DNA of 64,000 nt from Candidatus Cohnella colombiensis (lineage in GTDB: Bacteria > Bacillota > Bacilli > Paenibacillales > Paenibacillaceae). Each line of letters opens with the position of its first letter. Position 1 is the first letter of the stretch. The translations under genes and the position numbers were made by a program. The notes beneath the pieces were generated by a model. That model had not been told where the DNA came from, did no database searches, and saw nothing but the letters and a program-made list of their open reading frames with translations. The DNA lies in NCBI GenBank assembly GCA_029203125.1, contig CP119317.1, positions 3,286,001 through 3,350,000 on the forward strand, written 5' to 3'. Positions 35,126 to 43,436 of the stretch are shown here, piece by piece.

Positions 35126-36657
35126 TAGCTAAATATACTGGATTGGGCATTGTATCTGTTCATTGCCTTTTCCATCGCTGTAAACTGCTTGTAGTATCGC
35201 GTTTCAATCATGTTCAGTCTCAATGTTGCCGAATCAATTTTTTTGTCTATTGTCCTCAATTGTTCACCCATTGTACTATTTGCAAGGAAAGTTGATGTCA
35301 CATCAGTACTATACTTGGAAGTCCCTGCTTTTGTTGCCAATCTCTCTAAACCAGTCATTACAATGTTGGATAAACGATTAAATAGACCATTGTCAGGGTT
35401 TGTAGCAGAACCCTTTTTCTTGGGGTCTGATTCAGTCGTTTGTTGCGTAAAAAACTTAATGACCGCATCAGGATCAGCTTCAATAGCCGCACGCAGCTTG
35501 GAATCGTCCGCAATAACGAGTTTTCCCCGTTGCGTCCAATCTCCGGTCGTAATCCCGAAAGAGCTTAAATTAACTTTATTCCCGTTGATATCTACACTTG
35601 TAACAGAAGCCAGCCTCATATCCGATACGATACCAGACAGTGTAGTATCATTGCGAAGCAAACCACTCTTCGCCTTTTCTTCCCACAATTTGATTTCGTC
35701 ATCTTTCATTGCATCTTTCTGCTCAGTCGAAAGAGGTGTATATTTGCGATAACGTTCTTCAGATAATTTATTATTTAAGCCTTCGATTAAACTGTTATAC
35801 TCTGAAATAAACGATTTGATCGTATCCATTATTTTATCTGTATTCGTGCTGACGACAATATTGCTAGCAGTACCCAGCGAAGCGGCGTTCAATGTGATTG
35901 TAACACCGTTCTCTGTAAATGTATTACTAGAACGCTCTGTAGCAATTCCATTTATAGATAGCACTGCATTTGCACCGTCTTGTGTTGCACCTAATTTAAA
36001 TCCGCCAGCTCCAAATATCGCTCCTGATACGTTAAGCGGAGGAACAACATTATCAACACCAGCTGTCTTGCCAGTCGTCTTTGAAGTCAATACCAAAGTG
36101 CCAGTGTAGCTATCGATGTAGGCATTCACGTTCGCTTCTTTGCTATTATTCAATCTGGACATTAGCGTGCCCAAAGTGTCAGACTTGTTCAACTCAATTG
36201 GAGTTGCTCCAGCTACATCAATTGTAACCTTATCCCCAACCAGAATACTAGAATCCAGTTTGCCACTTGCAATCAAAGATTCAATTGAATCCGTCATACT
36301 GACATTCCCAATACCTGCAGTAGATTTTGCATTAGCAGCAGTAGCTAAACTTGTTACGTTAATCGACATGCTTCCATTCACAGCGCTGGAGCTTGCTGTA
36401 GCGGTAACTGCAGAGCTATTGCCCGTAATTGTAGCTTGTTTGGCACCAATTGAATTAGACAATCCAAATGTAGAGAGCTTATTGTTCCGAAAATCTACGA
36501 GTTTACTATTCAGTGTGCGGTATTGTTCCCTTTGCCACTCGATTACTGTCTTCTGTTGATTTAATTTATTCAGTGGTGCCTTCTGGGTGGACATCATCTT
36601 CTTAACGAGTTCATCAATATCTAGACCCGAAGAAAAACCGGAAATTCTAGTAACCAT
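35125..36657 (-). CDS. fliD: Flagellar filament cap protein FliD
   Basis: FliD caps the growing filament and guides flagellin folding at its tip. The 510-residue protein starts MVTRISGFSSGLDIDELVKK, the typical FliD_N motif, and has ANAKSTAGIGNVSMT-type variable middle domains and a C-terminal FliD_C region ending MEKAMNRYNAQSSIFS. Coiled-coil ends are expected for the D0 domain. AGGAGGAATTGAG precedes the ATG. It follows flaG by 11 bases and is one base from the glycosyltransferase, all under the flaG sigma-D promoter. Confidence 0.97.
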   Translation of the reverse strand: MVTRISGFSSGLDIDELVKKMMSTQKAPLNKLNQQKTVIEWQREQYRTLNSKLVDFRNNKLSTFGLSNSIGAKQATITGNSSAVTATASSSAVNGSMSINVTSLATAANAKSTAGIGNVSMTDSIESLIASGKLDSSILVGDKVTIDVAGATPIELNKSDTLGTLMSRLNNSKEANVNAYIDSYTGTLVLTSKTTGKTAGVDNVVPPLNVSGAIFGAGGFKLGATQDGANAVLSINGIATERSSNTFTENGVTITLNAASLGTASNIVVSTNTDKIMDTIKSFISEYNSLIEGLNNKLSEERYRKYTPLSTEQKDAMKDDEIKLWEEKAKSGLLRNDTTLSGIVSDMRLASVTSVDINGNKVNLSSFGITTGDWTQRGKLVIADDSKLRAAIEADPDAVIKFFTQQTTESDPKKKGSATNPDNGLFNRLSNIVMTGLERLATKAGTSKYSTDVTSTFLANSTMGEQLRTIDKKIDSATLRLNMIETRYYKQFTAMEKAMNRYNAQSSIFS

Positions 36658-36668
36658 CTCAATTCCTC

Positions 36669-37064
36669 CTATACGCGTTCGTCAACTAATATGCCTGCAA
36701 ACTCCATCATCTTCGCGACAAGATCTAACATCTTCTCTGGAGGAACTTCTCGAATGACATCTCCAGTTTCCTTATTAATAACTTTCATAACGATATCATT
36801 CGTCTTCTTATGCACCTGCATCTCAACAGATGTGGTTGGTCCAGATAGCACTTTAGCTGCTCTCTCAATCGCTTTAACTAATTGTTCATCACCAATTGAA
36901 ATTTTGCTTCCTTTAACTTCTGCTAAATGCATTTCCTTCCCATTTTTAGGAAGTGGCATATCATTCGTTGAAAAACCCTCTTCCTTTGGCCTAACTGCTG
37001 GTGCACTTGGTACAACAGATTGGGTTTGCACCTTAGGTGTATTGGCATTTAATTGAACACTCAT
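36669..37064 (-). CDS. flaG: Flagellar protein FlaG
   Basis: FlaG (YvyC) is a small protein thought to limit filament length. The 131-residue protein has a disordered Pro/Ser-rich N-terminus (MSVQLNANTPKVQTQ) and the conserved FlaG domain: LVKAIERAAKVL, MQVHKKTNDIVMKVINKETG and VIREVPPEKMLDLVAKMMEFAG. ATG 37064 is chosen, 7 bases after GGAGG. Frames extending to 37190 would read through the hag terminator. It is the first gene of flaG-fliD-GT-fliS-fliT. Confidence 0.95.
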   Translation of the reverse strand: MSVQLNANTPKVQTQSVVPSAPAVRPKEEGFSTNDMPLPKNGKEMHLAEVKGSKISIGDEQLVKAIERAAKVLSGPTTSVEMQVHKKTNDIVMKVINKETGDVIREVPPEKMLDLVAKMMEFAGILVDERV

Positions 37065-37098
37065 GGGAGGTCCTCCGTCCTTATACTTATTATTATAT

Positions 37099-37126
37099 AT
37101 ATCGACCAACACCTTATTTTTGTTTA
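37099..37126 (-). promoter_or_regulatory. Sigma-D promoter of the flaG-fliD operon
   Basis: TAAA (37123-37126), 16-base spacer and GTCGATAT (37099-37106) on the minus strand, seven of eight bases matching GCCGATAT. It lies just downstream of the hag terminator and about 35 bases before the flaG ATG. Confidence 0.75.
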
Positions 37127-37155
37127 GAGTTAAGGAAAATTTTATGTATTTAAGC

Positions 37156-37187
37156 ACAAAAAAACAGGGACCGTACGGTCCCTGTTC
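37156..37187 (-). terminator. Terminator of hag
   Basis: A perfect palindrome AACAGGGACCGTACGGTCCC and its continuation at 37163-37186, followed by seven T on the minus strand. It is 16 bases after the hag stop, the strongest terminator in this section. Confidence 0.93.
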
Positions 37188-37202
37188 CAAAACTAGCTAA
37201 TA

Positions 37203-37973
37203 TTAACGAAGCAATGTCAAGACGCCTTGTGGCGCTTGGTTTGCTTGTGCCAACATCGCTTGTGAAGATTGAAGCAAGATTTGGTTCTTGGACAATTTAA
37301 CCATTTCACTAGCCATATCCGTATCACGGATACGGGACTCGGAAGCAGTCAAGTTCTCAACCGTAGTACCTAAGTTGTTGGAAGTGTATTCCAAGCGGTT
37401 TTGAAGAGCACCCAGCTTAGCGCGTTGAGTAGAAGTGTTCGTGATTGCAGTCTCGATTTTGCTCAATGAGGAAGAGCTTGTCAAGCCAGTGATTCCGGTA
37501 GTTGCAATCGCAGCTAGGGAAATCGTTGCAGAATCATCATCAGCTTGAATCTTGATTCCAGAACCTGTAATCGAAATGCTGTTGAATTTCGTGTTCGTGA
37601 AGATTTGATCAATTTGTGTACCAAGAGCAGTCAACTCTTCGTTGATGTTTGATTTATCAGTCGAAGAATAAGTACCGTTCGCTTTTTGAACGTTAAGCTC
37701 TTTCATACGAACAAGCATAGCACTAACTTCGTTCATTGCACCTTCAGCAGTTTGAACGTAGGAGATACCATCTTGAACGTTACGTTGAGCTTGCTCAAGA
37801 CCACGAATTTGACCGCGCATTTTTTCGGAAACTGCAAGACCTGCAGCATCGTCACCTGCACGGTTGATGCGAAGACCGGAAGATAGCTTTTCCATGTTCT
37901 TACCAGTTGATTCGTTGTTAAGCGTCATGTTGCGGTGGTTGTTAAGAGCGATAATGTTGTGATTAATACGCAT
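37203..37973 (-). CDS. hag: Flagellin
   Basis: The filament subunit, 256 residues: conserved D0/D1 N-terminus MRINHNIIALNNHRNM through GLAVSEKMRGQIRGL, and C-terminus ASEMVKLSKNQILLQSSQAMLAQANQ with final QGVLTLLR. The centre (about residues 125-185) is short and rich in Ser, Thr and Asp, including TGLTSSSSLSK, so it is a minimal flagellin with a small exposed D2-like face. These Ser/Thr residues are plausible O-glycosylation sites, and lysines in the exposed part are plausible FliB targets. ATG 37973 follows AAGGAGG; the frame upstream of it lies in the leader. Confidence 0.97.
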   Translation of the reverse strand: MRINHNIIALNNHRNMTLNNESTGKNMEKLSSGLRINRAGDDAAGLAVSEKMRGQIRGLEQAQRNVQDGISYVQTAEGAMNEVSAMLVRMKELNVQKANGTYSSTDKSNINEELTALGTQIDQIFTNTKFNSISITGSGIKIQADDDSATISLAAIATTGITGLTSSSSLSKIETAITNTSTQRAKLGALQNRLEYTSNNLGTTVENLTASESRIRDTDMASEMVKLSKNQILLQSSQAMLAQANQAPQGVLTLLR

Positions 37974-37981
37974 TGTAATTT

Positions 37982-38017
37982 CCTCCTTGAATTGGGTGTT
38001 TGTCCACATCCATGTGG
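37982..38017 (-). promoter_or_regulatory. CsrA-binding hairpin and Shine-Dalgarno site in the hag leader
   Basis: The leader contains CCACA-TGGA-TGTGG (38004-38017), a stem of five base pairs exposing GGA in the loop, the preferred CsrA target. A second GGA is in the Shine-Dalgarno AAGGAGG (37982-37988), about 24 bases downstream, right for one CsrA dimer bridging both sites. csrA is the adjacent upstream gene. This matches the B. subtilis hag mechanism. Confidence 0.75.
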
Positions 38018-38060
38018 CTTGCCATACTTAGGTCGTACGCCCTAAAATGGCTATGAATTA

Positions 38061-38089
38061 TTTATCGGTAGCAGTGTAGCATTAGTTTA
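38061..38089 (-). promoter_or_regulatory. Sigma-D promoter of hag
   Basis: TAAA (38086-38089), 16-base spacer and ACCGATAA (38062-38069). The -35 lies inside the end of csrA. It gives a leader of about 80 bases that includes the CsrA hairpin. Confidence 0.85.
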
Positions 38090-38336
38090 TAGGCTTCACA
38101 GAATTTTTTTCTATTTTTTTCAGCTTGCTAGATAAGTTAGCAATATCGCCATACAACTTGGCTGCTTCTTGATTCGATTGTTGAATGGAGATCAGAAGTT
38201 CTTTGCGCATCACTTGAACTTCTTTGGGTGCTACGATTCCGATTTTTATTGTATCGCCATCGACTTCAAGCACTGTAATCTCTATATGATCTTGTATAAT
38301 GATCGACTGTCCCTTTTTCCGACTTAATACGAGCAT
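38082..38336 (-). CDS. csrA: Translational regulator CsrA
   Basis: A dimeric RNA-binding protein that represses hag translation. The 84-residue protein starts MLVLSRKKGQSIIIQD, with EITVLEVDGDTIKIGIVAPKEVQVMRKEL, the complete five-strand core including the RNA-contact residues at the first and last strands. The C-terminal tail after residue 55 is charged and helical and is the part that FliW contacts. It lies 15 bases downstream of fliW and just upstream of hag. Confidence 0.97.
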   Translation of the reverse strand: MLVLSRKKGQSIIIQDHIEITVLEVDGDTIKIGIVAPKEVQVMRKELLISIQQSNQEAAKLYGDIANLSSKLKKIEKNSVKPIN

Positions 38337-38351
38337 ATCATTTGCTCCTCC

Positions 38352-38789
38352 CTACTCATCGGCGCTTCCTTCTAACAAACGATGTTTCGTTGAATAATCT
38401 CCATGCGTAAGAATGAGCTGCTTTCCTTTGCGCTCGTTAGCATTTAATACAATGGGCGCTACCAAGTTTACTGTTGCATCATTAAGATTATCATGGACAC
38501 TTACAATAGCTCGCACTAGAATTTGATCCTCACTCTGAATTTGGATCTCCTGAATGAAATCCTCACTTAAATCAAACTCATATTTAGGATAAATAATGAA
38601 AGGATCAATCACAACAAATGCGAGATCAGGGCTACTAATTGACTGGAGATAGCTAAAGGGCTTATGTTCCTCTACTTCAATTAACCCGAACCTATGATGC
38701 TGTTCAAAACCAGGTATCCCATTAGGGAATACATAAACATCCTCTTCTTGAATTTCCAGCTGTCCAAATCTAGCCGTACTCAGCTTCAT
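38352..38789 (-). CDS. fliW: Flagellar assembly factor FliW
   Basis: FliW binds flagellin and, when free, CsrA, so flagellin export is coupled to flagellin translation. The 145-residue protein carries MKLSTARFGQLEI, VYVFPNGIPGFEQHHRFGL, SPDLAFVVIDPF and NLVAPIVLNANERKGKQLIL, which are family signatures. ATG 38789 lies 8 bases after GGAGG; longer forms starting further upstream run into a hairpin and lack a ribosome binding site. Confidence 0.96.
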   Translation of the reverse strand: MKLSTARFGQLEIQEEDVYVFPNGIPGFEQHHRFGLIEVEEHKPFSYLQSISSPDLAFVVIDPFIIYPKYEFDLSEDFIQEIQIQSEDQILVRAIVSVHDNLNDATVNLVAPIVLNANERKGKQLILTHGDYSTKHRLLEGSADE

Positions 38790-38812
38790 TCTCTTCCCCT
38801 CCATTGTTCCAT

Positions 38813-38853
38813 TAATAACAAAAGCTATAAGCGTGTTTGTCACGCTTATAGCT
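38813..38853 (-). terminator. Hairpin between the DUF6470 gene and fliW
   Basis: A perfect 13-bp stem AGCTATAAGCGTG/CACGCTTATAGCT with a 5-base loop, then TTTGTTATTAAT on the minus strand. It could terminate or attenuate transcription from the flgK-flgL side before fliW-csrA. Confidence 0.65.
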
Positions 38854-38869
38854 GGCAGTCATTCGGTTT

Positions 38870-39436
38870 TTAAGCTAAGAGATTAATTTCTGGCGGTGTA
38901 ATCGTCAGTTGCGGATATTGTTGCATATAGATATTAACCGACCCACGTACATAATTGATATCTGGCTTCGAAACCTGAACTTTGACATCCCGTTGTCCTT
39001 TAATAAATTCCATATTTAGATCATTGGGAGTGTAGCTCATGTGAATATTTCTAGGAGTTGCTTCTCCGAACACTTGAATATCAGGCGCACCTTCTACAAA
39101 TCCATTAAGCGCTTGCTGCGCTATCACATTCCCACGGTTACGAAGATCTCCTAATTGGTTTCCTTCAACAACGATTTGCTCCAAATTTTGCAATGCAATT
39201 TGACGATACTGACTATAGATGCGTTGCCAGAAAGCTTCAGGCTTGCCTCCAGTCAGTGCGTTATCTGTCAGTGATTGATCGATTTGAAGCGTACCCGGAG
39301 CATTGTGAGCACTATAATAAGAGGGTGACTGCTGTACATTATACACAGGCAAAGAGGTTTTTACTTCAAAGTGTCCACGCTCAGTTTGAACGCCGATCAG
39401 CCCTCGCTGAGATTGCACTGAAATCATTGGAACCAC
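38870..39436 (-). CDS. DUF6470 family protein, YviE-like
   Basis: A 188-residue protein at the position of B. subtilis yviE, between flgL and fliW. Its start MVPMISVQSQRGLIGVQTERG and end YPQLTITPPEINLLA show an N-terminal beta stretch and a central helical part (FWQRIYSQYRQIALQNLEQI). Function in flagellar biology is unknown. A second ATG at M4 is possible. The gene probably forms one transcript with flgM-flgN-flgK-flgL. Confidence 0.85.
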   Translation of the reverse strand: MVPMISVQSQRGLIGVQTERGHFEVKTSLPVYNVQQSPSYYSAHNAPGTLQIDQSLTDNALTGGKPEAFWQRIYSQYRQIALQNLEQIVVEGNQLGDLRNRGNVIAQQALNGFVEGAPDIQVFGEATPRNIHMSYTPNDLNMEFIKGQRDVKVQVSKPDINYVRGSVNIYMQQYPQLTITPPEINLLA

Positions 39437-39469
39437 TTTGTATCCACCTCAATTCCTTTTGTTGTTCAT

Positions 39470-40396
39470 TTATCTAAGGAAATCAATCAATGTCGGTTGA
39501 ATGATCTTCGAACCTACAGATAACGAAGCTTGATAGATGCTCTCATTCACCTTCGATCGAATAATTACATCCTCAATATCAATGTCCTCTGTCAAAGACT
39601 GTAAAGTTTCCAAGTTTACGCTGAGATCCTTAAGCCGTTCTTGCATAAGCTCTAAACGATTCACTCTAGATCCCACTTCCGCTTGCTGCGTAAGCACTTT
39701 GTCCATACGGGTCTCTAACAATGCAATTTGGCTATTCACATCTGAATGAACACCCGCGCGAAGCGCATTAATCATATTGTCCAAAACGTTAAATATATTA
39801 TCTTCTTCATTGATCGTAGATGTAACTCCTGTTGACGCTGCTGGATACCCAAACACTTCGTTTCCGCTTAAATTAACCGACATCTTCACACCTGTACTGA
39901 TGATGTACTCCAGTTTTCCAGGGTCAGTTACTCCTTTATTCGGATCGTTAGGATCATAAGGCTTCGTATCAGTGAACTGACCATTGAAAATATATTTGCC
40001 CTTAAATTGGGTATTTGCAATATCGATCAGCTGTTCTTTAAGTTGTTCCATCTCAAGTGCAATATTATTCATTGCGACTAGCGGATTCGTCCCGTTTGCA
40101 CCATTAACCGCAAGCTCCTTCACTCGCTTCAGCACATCATTCACCTGTGTAAGCATCGTATCATTGAAGTCAAGTTGAGACGCTGCAGAATCCACGTTAG
40201 AAAGATAACGATCATTCACAGCTAGATCGCTCCGATAGCGTAGTGCATAAGTAATCCCTACCGGATCATCGGAAGGGCGGTTTATGTTACGTCCCGTTGA
40301 TAACTTCTCTTGTAACGACTGTGATTGCTTCAAGTTGACGTTAATGTTGCGAAGCAACTGATTCGTAATTGTCCCCTGTGTAACGCGACCGTACAT
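39470..40396 (-). CDS. flgL: Flagellar hook-associated protein 3
   Basis: FlgL joins the hook-filament junction to flagellin. The 308-residue protein begins MYGRVTQGTITNQLLRNINV, has STGRNINRPSDDPVGITYALRYR, flagellin-like D0/D1 domains and a C-terminal helix ending SLSVGSKIIQPTLIDFLR. The second ATG (40396) is chosen because GGAG is 7 bases upstream; the first would be only one base from it. It lies 28 bases downstream of flgK. Confidence 0.96.
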   Translation of the reverse strand: MYGRVTQGTITNQLLRNINVNLKQSQSLQEKLSTGRNINRPSDDPVGITYALRYRSDLAVNDRYLSNVDSAASQLDFNDTMLTQVNDVLKRVKELAVNGANGTNPLVAMNNIALEMEQLKEQLIDIANTQFKGKYIFNGQFTDTKPYDPNDPNKGVTDPGKLEYIISTGVKMSVNLSGNEVFGYPAASTGVTSTINEEDNIFNVLDNMINALRAGVHSDVNSQIALLETRMDKVLTQQAEVGSRVNRLELMQERLKDLSVNLETLQSLTEDIDIEDVIIRSKVNESIYQASLSVGSKIIQPTLIDFLR

Positions 40397-40424
40397 CGTC
40401 ATTCTCCTCTCACCATGCTAACGA

Positions 40425-41984
40425 TTATCTACCTACAACACCCATACCGTTAATGATTTTGTCCAATGTCTCATCAATCGCTGTCATAAAGCGAGCTGCG
40501 GCATTGTAAGCGTGTTGAAATTTAATCATATCTGCCATTTCTTCATCTAATGACACACCACTGACGGATTGCCGACGCGAATCAATCTGCCCTACAACAA
40601 TATCTGAATTGTTCGCTTGTCTTTGTGCTTCTTCTGTTTGAACGCCTAACTGGCCGACGAAGGAACGGAAGAAGTCATTCGCTGTTCCCAAGCTAGTACT
40701 TGTTGTAGAACTAACAGAAGCGAAGTTAATCTTCGTGTTATTCATCTGAGCGATTAACATCGCTAAATCTTTGTTCCCAACAACACTCTTCTCTGTCGTT
40801 CCATCCATATGCGTACGCATGGATGAGCCGATATTGTTCGCATCTGCGAGAATTTCATTACTCACCTTAATATTATTAAGCGTAAGTGGTCCGCCATTAG
40901 AGGAAGTAAAGAAATCCCCTCCGGATTGCAACGGATTCTGGTTCGTATATCCGAGTTGGTGAAGTCCATTCAATCCTTTGACCGTCACCGTCAAATTGCT
41001 TGTTAGCGTTCTGTTCGGATCGTTGTAGGTTACCCCATTCAAGGTTGTACCTTCAGGCAGAACAGCACCAGCAGGCAACGTAATTTCAATCTCGCCATAG
41101 GCGATCCCATTAATTAACGTATTAAGCTGATTCTTATAGTCCGCTACAAAATGGTCGCGGGATCTAATCATACCGTAAACTTCGCCACCAGTAAGATCAC
41201 CGCCGAAGCTACCTTCTAACCCCGATACGGTAACATCTGTCTGATTGTCTCCGTCGACAAGTACCTGCGAACCCATCCGAATTTGATAGCCGTTAGACGT
41301 CTCTTGTACAGAAATATTCGCAATCTTCGATAGCTGATCGACCAATAGATCGCGTTGATCGCGCAAGTCATTCGCATTATCTCCAAACGCTTCCGTTCGT
41401 CTGATTTGAGCATTCAGACTTGTGATCGTGGAGGACAATGTGTTCATCTGCGTAACCTTCACATTAATATTCTCTGTAAGGTCAGCAGTAAGTGCATCAA
41501 GCTGGTTACCCGCTTGATTGAAAGCATCAGTCAATGCAATCGCTGTCTCGCGGACAAGCTTGCGTGCTGTAATGCTCTCTGGATTCTCGGAAAGATCCTG
41601 CCACGAATTCCAAAACTTATCTAGAATCGAACGAATCCCTGTATCCGATGGTTCATTAATAATCGTCTCTAGCTTCTGCAAAGAGTCGAGCTGTATCGAC
41701 CAGCTTCCGTTACTCTGGCTTTCATTGCGATATTGTGCATCAAGGAATGACTCGCGAATACGCATAATCGAGCTGAATTCCACACCCGTTCCGAGCTGAC
41801 CCGGTGTCATTGAACGTTGCATCCCCATTGCTTCCAATGGTATAGAAGCCGTCATATTCACTCGCTGACGTGAATAACCCGCTGTATTCGCATTCGCTAC
41901 ATTGTGGCCTGTCGTCTGTAACGCTACCTGCTGCGTGACAAGGCTTCTTCTAGCCGTTTCTATCGAGTGAAATGTTGATCTCAA
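40425..41984 (-). CDS. flgK: Flagellar hook-associated protein 1
   Basis: FlgK forms the first junction zone above the hook. The 519-residue protein has SLVTQQVALQTTGHNVANAN and TAGYSRQRVNMTAS at the N-terminus and the C-terminal VSGVSLDEEMADMIKFQHAYNAAARFMTAIDETLD. The start is TTG at 41984 (MRSTFHSIETARRSL), 9 bases after GGGGG; no ATG in the right place exists. It is preceded by flgN, its probable export chaperone. Confidence 0.96.
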   Translation of the reverse strand: MRSTFHSIETARRSLVTQQVALQTTGHNVANANTAGYSRQRVNMTASIPLEAMGMQRSMTPGQLGTGVEFSSIMRIRESFLDAQYRNESQSNGSWSIQLDSLQKLETIINEPSDTGIRSILDKFWNSWQDLSENPESITARKLVRETAIALTDAFNQAGNQLDALTADLTENINVKVTQMNTLSSTITSLNAQIRRTEAFGDNANDLRDQRDLLVDQLSKIANISVQETSNGYQIRMGSQVLVDGDNQTDVTVSGLEGSFGGDLTGGEVYGMIRSRDHFVADYKNQLNTLINGIAYGEIEITLPAGAVLPEGTTLNGVTYNDPNRTLTSNLTVTVKGLNGLHQLGYTNQNPLQSGGDFFTSSNGGPLTLNNIKVSNEILADANNIGSSMRTHMDGTTEKSVVGNKDLAMLIAQMNNTKINFASVSSTTSTSLGTANDFFRSFVGQLGVQTEEAQRQANNSDIVVGQIDSRRQSVSGVSLDEEMADMIKFQHAYNAAARFMTAIDETLDKIINGMGVVGR

Positions 41985-42023
41985 TAGGATCTTCCCCCGT
42001 CCATTTCAAGTTTGCTATAAGCT

Positions 42024-42527
42024 CTATGCTCGTGAATCGAAAAATTTAAGATTCATCCCGCTTTGAGAGTAGTCAGTAGGCTTCTTATATACAAAATCCT
42101 GCGGCTCGAATGAACCTGCTAATATATTCAATGAAAAATCATTTATCTCAATCGCTTGTTGGATGAGCGTCATGTTGAGATCGTTCAACGCCTTCAACTG
42201 ATATACCACGCTCGTTAATCGTTCAGACAACTCCAATAACCTGAGTTTGTCCTGCGAATTCGTAACCATTCGAATCACATCTGCAACCTTCGTCGAAGAA
42301 GTCGCCTGAAAGCCCTTCTCCTGATAAAATCGGTATACAGCATCATGTCGCTTCAGCTCAGCATCTGAAATAAGCTTTATTAATCGCGCTTCCTTATTGA
42401 CTGTCTCATTCAGTAAATTCACATCATTCTGAATGAGAGCAGCCTTCTTCTGTTCGGCGTATTGCTGAAGCTGCTCATGCTGTTGCAGTAAAGTCTCCAA
42501 CACTTCGCATAATTGTTGAATCGCCAT
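42024..42527 (-). CDS. flgN: FlgN-family flagellar chaperone
   Basis: FlgN is the export chaperone of FlgK and FlgL. The 167-residue protein is almost entirely helical (LCEVLETLLQQHEQLQQYAE, NVTLLNE-like NDVNLLNETVNKEARLI, LKALNDLNMTLIQQAIEI) with coiled-coil character, and its gene sits between flgM and flgK as in B. subtilis yvyG. The C-terminal tail DFSLNILAG with a following disordered end is also usual. Confidence 0.88.
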   Translation of the reverse strand: MAIQQLCEVLETLLQQHEQLQQYAEQKKAALIQNDVNLLNETVNKEARLIKLISDAELKRHDAVYRFYQEKGFQATSSTKVADVIRMVTNSQDKLRLLELSERLTSVVYQLKALNDLNMTLIQQAIEINDFSLNILAGSFEPQDFVYKKPTDYSQSGMNLKFFDSRA

Positions 42528-42565
42528 ACCGTTACCACCTTTAATTTCTCGAATACGCTACGGAA

Positions 42566-42829
42566 CTATCGGATGAACGGAAGCAGCTTCTCCGCTAGTT
42601 CTCCCGCTTCCACATGGTAAGTTCCAGTAGAAACTTCATTCTTCAATGACTCCAAGCGTGCAGCCCGACCCGGATCCTCAGCACGTTGCGAGCCGAGCAG
42701 TTCCATCGCTTCGGCTGAGATCTGAACCTCATCCTTACGATGCTTGCTCGTTGCACCAGAAACGCGATTATCATTCTGTTGTTGATAACTACGATAAGCG
42801 CCGATCCTCTGTGTATCATTAATCTTCAT
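42566..42829 (-). CDS. flgM: Anti-sigma-D factor FlgM
   Basis: FlgM holds sigma-D inactive until the hook is finished. The 87-residue protein begins MKINDTQRIGAYRSY, has a disordered middle, DEVQISAEAMELL and the sigma-binding helices LESLKNEVSTGTYHVEAGELAEKLL. ATG 42829 is chosen, with GAGGTGA just upstream; longer versions start within this site. It is autoregulated by a sigma-D promoter placed just before it. Confidence 0.95.
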   Translation of the reverse strand: MKINDTQRIGAYRSYQQQNDNRVSGATSKHRKDEVQISAEAMELLGSQRAEDPGRAARLESLKNEVSTGTYHVEAGELAEKLLPFIR

Positions 42830-42845
42830 CACGATCACCTCAATA

Positions 42846-42882
42846 AAATAAAAAACCGATAATATTATTTCTATTATCGGTT
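42846..42882 (-). terminator. Terminator of yvyF, overlapping the flgM promoter
   Basis: A perfect 10-bp stem AACCGATAAT/ATTATCGGTT with a nine-base loop, then TTTTTATTTTATT on the minus strand. The first arm contains the flgM sigma-D -10 box. Confidence 0.8.
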
Positions 42883-42901
42883 GATGGCTATGAAATGTTT
42901 A
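42874..42901 (-). promoter_or_regulatory. Sigma-D promoter of flgM
   Basis: TAAA (42898-42901), 16-base spacer and ACCGATAA (42874-42881). Transcripts would start near 42867, inside the terminator loop, so they escape that hairpin. Confidence 0.8.
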
Positions 42902-42907
42902 GAGCGA

Positions 42908-43327
42908 TTATAATTTGCGATCTGGTGGTCTGTCATTCTTCTGGTAAGTGCCCAGCCTAGACTCATCGGGATTAACATGCAGAGGACCTTTGCCCGACTG
43001 TGCGTTCTTGTAGTCACGCTGTAGTTTCGTCTTACACCCCTCGCACATGTGCCCTTCGCGGATCAGCGTGCCACACATTTCGCACGGATACGACATATTG
43101 GGTGCATTCATAAGCGAAATTCGCCCTTCTTTAATCCAACGGGTGATTTGCTTAATCGAAATCTCCGTTTCATCTGAGAGTTGTTGTATATTAAGCCCAC
43201 GATGCTGTCTTAAATATTCAACACATCTCTCGTAATCTTTCTCTAGCTCCTGAAAGCAATTGTTACATACTTCGCGAAAATGTCTAGCAAATAGCTTGCC
43301 ACAGCGTGGACAATAGACCAAATCCAT
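42908..43327 (-). CDS. yvyF: YvyF-like flagellar region protein with zinc ribbons and HTH
   Basis: The 139-residue protein begins MDLVYCPRCGKLFARHFREV. It has two zinc-ribbon cysteine pairs (CPRC with CNNC, CEMC with CEGC), and between them a helix-turn-helix-like segment IQQLSDETEISIKQITRWIKEG, with coiled-coil flanks. It matches B. subtilis YvyF in place and architecture. Function is not firmly known; DNA binding is suggested by the HTH-like part. ATG 43327 lies 9 bases after GGAGG. A -10 like TATAAT at about 43372-43377 could serve as vegetative promoter, with a poor -35. Confidence 0.88.
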   Translation of the reverse strand: MDLVYCPRCGKLFARHFREVCNNCFQELEKDYERCVEYLRQHRGLNIQQLSDETEISIKQITRWIKEGRISLMNAPNMSYPCEMCGTLIREGHMCEGCKTKLQRDYKNAQSGKGPLHVNPDESRLGTYQKNDRPPDRKL

Positions 43328-43436
43328 CCCTTTCGTCCTCCCATACCGACAAGGTTCGATCTCAATTTCATACATTATACTAAATATTGCTAGAAAAAGA
43401 CATGATATTTGATTGTCGAGCACGATAAGATTATTT

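Noticed and set aside
43360..43420. Vegetative promoter of yvyF
   Set aside because: TATAAT is present but every possible -35 is poor and there is no extended -10; mentioned only in the gene entry.
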